Shown: piece by piece, positions 5,942 through 7,296 of the stretch
How positions within the stretch are numbered: position 1 is the first letter of the stretch
Layout: each line of letters begins with the position of its first letter
Notes under the pieces: generated by a model
The model's database searches: none
What the model was told of the DNA's origin: nothing
Seen by the model: only the letters and a program-made list of their open reading frames with translations
NCBI GenBank assembly: GCA_902478365.1
Contig: CABSKX010000080.1
Location: 1 to 7,296 of the forward strand
DNA length: 7,296 nt
Reading direction: 5' to 3'
Source: an uncultured Collinsella sp.
Lineage (GTDB): Bacteria > Actinomycetota > Coriobacteriia > Coriobacteriales > Coriobacteriaceae
Position numbers and translations under genes: made by a program

Positions 5942-6331
5942 TTACAGTTCTTGTGCCTCAGCGGCGATCTTAGCGGCAGCGTCGCGGGCGCGCATCATAT
6001 CCATCGCGCGCTTGTCGAGCACCTTGATCTGACTGGTCAGCATTACCGCGTCGACCACGCCCCAGATCACCAGGCCCGTAGAGATCGAAAACCCAAGCGC
6101 ACCAACTGTACCACGAAGGCGCGAGCAGATTGCCGCGACAAGGGCGGAGACGACAACCATCTTGATAAACGAGCCGCGGCGCTCGTGAAGCGTGCGGGCC
6201 TGCGTCACATAGGCAATGCGAGCCGCCTCGGACGCCTCAGAGCGCATCTGGGCCTCACGGGCGATCGCAGCCGCCTCAGCCGACATACCGCCGGCCATCA
6301 GCGAACGCTCCGCATCCTGGCCGCCCCGCAT
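5942..6331 (-). CDS. small two-helix membrane protein, 129 aa
   Basis: Unrecognised. The product has an Ala/Glu/Arg-rich helical N-terminus (about 1-50, AEAAAIAREAQMRSEASEAA), then two hydrophobic helices (about 57-68 and 74-98: MVVVSALVAAIC and LGFSISTGLVIWGVVDAVML), and a charged helical C-terminus ending KIAAEAQEL. Both soluble ends probably face the cytoplasm. The ATG at 6331 directly follows the TAA of the DUF151 gene (TAAATG), which implies translational coupling. An alternative ATG 33 nt downstream (6298) has a GGAG site at 9 nt and could be the true start. Function unknown. Confidence 0.72.
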   Translation of the reverse strand: MRGGQDAERSLMAGGMSAEAAAIAREAQMRSEASEAARIAYVTQARTLHERRGSFIKMVVVSALVAAICSRLRGTVGALGFSISTGLVIWGVVDAVMLTSQIKVLDKRAMDMMRARDAAAKIAAEAQEL

Positions 6332-6832
6332 TTAGAAGTCATCGGGCGAGAGCGTATGGACGAACTCGTCGAACTTCTCGAACTCCTGCTCGTCGTCAAC
6401 TTCCTCGGTATGGGCAGAAACAGTGCCCAGGCGATTCATGATGTCGTCCTCCACAAACATGGGGGCATTGCTGCGCACGGCAAGGGCAATGGCATCACTG
6501 GGACGGGCATCGATCTTGCGCTCGTCACCATCGGCCAGTACGACAATCGTCGCGTAGAACACCGGCGGCTCGGCGCGAACGATCTCGATGCGCTCGAGCT
6601 TGGCGCCCAGGGCGCCAACAGTATCGAGCAACAGGTCATGGGTAATCGGGCGATCGGCGCGTCCGCTGTCGATGCCGCGGCTGATTGCCGCAGCCTCAAA
6701 CGAGCCAGTCTGGATGGAGAGGGAGCGCAGCGGCGCGGGGGAATCCGACTTGCTGCAGCGTTCGCGAAGCACGATAAGCGATGGCACGGGACCGGCGGCC
6801 ATGACGATGGTCTCTATGTCGACACGAACCAT
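6332..6832 (-). CDS. bifunctional nuclease family (DUF151) protein
   Basis: A 166-aa protein of the DUF151/bifunctional nuclease (BFN) family. The hallmark DARPSDAIALAVR, with a following PMFVEDDIM, is at about 108-131, and RPITHDLLLDTVGALGAK with EIVRAEPPVFYATI forms the preceding core. Plant members of the family have nuclease activity; bacterial function is mostly unproven. The C-terminus is strongly acidic (EEVDDEQEFEKFDEF). A longer reading from 6862 is possible, but ATG 6832 has a near-ideal GGAGGT 5 nt upstream, so it is chosen. It is the first gene of a likely three-gene operon. Confidence 0.9.
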   Translation of the reverse strand: MVRVDIETIVMAAGPVPSLIVLRERCSKSDSPAPLRSLSIQTGSFEAAAISRGIDSGRADRPITHDLLLDTVGALGAKLERIEIVRAEPPVFYATIVVLADGDERKIDARPSDAIALAVRSNAPMFVEDDIMNRLGTVSAHTEEVDDEQEFEKFDEFVHTLSPDDF

Positions 6833-6860
6833 GGAACACCTCCGGTACGTAGCGGTTAAC

Positions 6861-6879
6861 ACGCGGCGGCCCGCCGCGT
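6861..6879. promoter_or_regulatory. 19-bp palindrome in the DUF151 leader
   Basis: ACGCGGCGG and CCGCCGCGT form perfect 9-bp arms around one C. It lies between the candidate -10 and the ribosome site, starting about 10 bp after the -10, so it is near or just past the transcription start. It may be an operator or a strong mRNA 5' hairpin. Confidence 0.5.
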
Positions 6880-6888
6880 TGAATAGCT

Positions 6889-6918
6889 ATACTACCCAAA
6901 CTTTCGCGTAGCACACAA
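6889..6918 (-). promoter_or_regulatory. candidate promoter of the DUF151 operon
   Basis: On the minus strand, TTGTGT (6913-6918) and TAGTAT (6889-6894) are separated by 18 bp, a sigma70-like arrangement with moderate matches. It lies 57 bp upstream of the DUF151 ATG and downstream of the tRNA terminator, so the operon can start here. Confidence 0.45.
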
Positions 6919-6974
6919 AATCAAAGTAGTTAATTTGGGACAGAGCTTTTTTGACTACCTTCTGTGGCTAAGAA

Positions 6975-7006
6975 AAAAGCCTCGAGGCAATTGCCCCGAG
7001 GCTTTT
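6975..7006. terminator. intrinsic terminator of the tRNA cluster
   Basis: AAAAGCCTCG (6975-6984) pairs with CGAGGCTTTT (6997-7006); the interior GGCAATTGCC extends the stem after one A/C mismatch. On the minus strand the stem is followed by a T-run (complement of 6973-6978). It lies 12 bp past the CCA of the tRNA-Ile gene, so it ends tRNA transcription before the DUF151 promoter. Confidence 0.9.
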
Positions 7007-7017
7007 AACAGTTTTGA

Positions 7018-7094
7018 TGGTGGACCTGACAAGATTCGAACTTGTGACCTCCCGGTTATCAGCCGGACGCTCTAACCAACTGAGCTACAGGTCC
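7018..7094 (-). tRNA. tRNA-Ile(GAT), CCA encoded
   Basis: A 74-nt cloverleaf (7021-7094) plus encoded CCA (7018-7020). The acceptor GGACCTG pairs with CAGGTCC and the discriminator is A. The D-arm is AGCTCAGTTGGTTAGAGC; the anticodon GAT (complement of 7058-7060) sits in the loop CTGATAA; the T-arm is ACAAGTTCGAATCTTGT. It is separated from the tRNA-Ala by only 4 nt, so both come from one transcript. Confidence 0.97.
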
Positions 7095-7098
7095 ATCA

Positions 7099-7174
7099 TG
7101 GTGGAGGTTAGGGGGATCGAACCCCTGACCTCAGGCTTGCAAAGCCCGCGCTCTCCCAGCTGAGCTAAACCCCC
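7099..7174 (-). tRNA. tRNA-Ala(TGC), CCA encoded
   Basis: A 73-nt cloverleaf (7102-7174) plus encoded CCA (7099-7101). The acceptor GGGGGTT pairs with AACCTCC, including the G3-U70 wobble pair that marks alanine identity. The anticodon TGC (complement of 7139-7141) sits in the loop TTTGCAA. The T-arm is AGGGGTTCGATCCCCT. Expressed with the tRNA-Ile downstream. Confidence 0.97.
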
Positions 7175-7185
7175 ACGGAGACAGT

Positions 7186-7230
7186 AATAAACACCCCAGC
7201 GGCGACTCGGCTCTCGCTGGGGTGTTTATT
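7186..7230. terminator. perfect 16-bp hairpin inside the tRNA cluster
   Basis: AATAAACACCCCAGCG (7186-7201) pairs perfectly with CGCTGGGGTGTTTATT (7215-7230); the loop is 13 nt. The A/T-rich base of the stem gives TGTTTATT on either strand's 3' side. On the minus strand it lies between the upstream tRNA-Ile and the tRNA-Ala, so it may end or attenuate the upstream transcript. No clear promoter for the tRNA-Ala was found after it. Confidence 0.65.
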
Positions 7231-7241
7231 GCGAAAGAAAG

Positions 7242-7296
7242 TGGTGGACCTGACAAGATTCGAACTTGTGACCTCCCGGTTATCAGCCGGACGCTC
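7242..7296 (-). tRNA. tRNA-Ile(GAT), second copy, cut by the window edge
   Basis: The 3' portion only: encoded CCA (7242-7244), discriminator A, T-arm, variable loop and anticodon GAT (complement of 7282-7284). Over all visible bases it is identical to 7018-7072, offset 224 bp. The 5' end lies beyond the window. Confidence 0.95.

Noticed and set aside
5951..6859. 302-aa plus-strand open frame
   Set aside because: It is antisense to the small membrane protein and DUF151 genes, which have ribosome sites and a family motif.

Overview
This 7.3-kb window is a piece of a high-GC bacterial chromosome, most likely from a Coriobacteriia member such as Collinsella. That assignment is an inference from GC-rich codon use, the style of the TypA and bifunctional-nuclease proteins, and the DUF559/AbiEi-like nuclease gene; no rRNA is present to settle it.

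Layout. Positions 1-24 hold what looks like the 3' end of a tRNA on the minus strand, with no tRNA body behind it. Positions 35-1304 form a compact cassette: two 80-bp inverted repeats (35-114 and 1225-1304, 3 mismatches), each itself an imperfect palindrome, flank one minus-strand gene for a 335-aa protein with a C-terminal PD-(D/E)XK (DUF559-like) nuclease core. A perfect-edged palindrome (1200-1217) overlaps that gene's probable promoter. This cassette is the most unusual part of the window. Two plus-strand membrane genes follow: a TRIC/UPF0126-type channel (1437-2126, TTG start) and a secreted beta-helix (bactofilin-like) protein with a C-terminal membrane domain (2232-3377). They converge on typA (minus, 5344-3506) across a bidirectional terminator (3446-3478).

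Upstream of typA, still on the minus strand, is a tight three-gene cluster: a DUF151 bifunctional-nuclease protein (6832-6332), a small two-helix membrane protein (6331-5942) that starts right at the preceding stop codon, and a 149-aa acidic hypothetical protein (5911-5462). It has its own likely promoter and a strong palindrome in the leader. At the right end is a minus-strand tRNA cluster: tRNA-Ile(GAT) cut by the window edge, a 16-bp perfect hairpin, tRNA-Ala(TGC), a second tRNA-Ile(GAT) identical over the visible part, and a terminator at 6975-7006.

The right two thirds is ordinary housekeeping: ribosome-associated GTPase, tRNAs and conserved small genes. The left 1.3 kb looks acquired: it is richer in A+T, is bounded by structured repeats, abuts a tRNA remnant and has a possible 5-bp direct duplication (TCCCT at 30-34 and 1307-1311).
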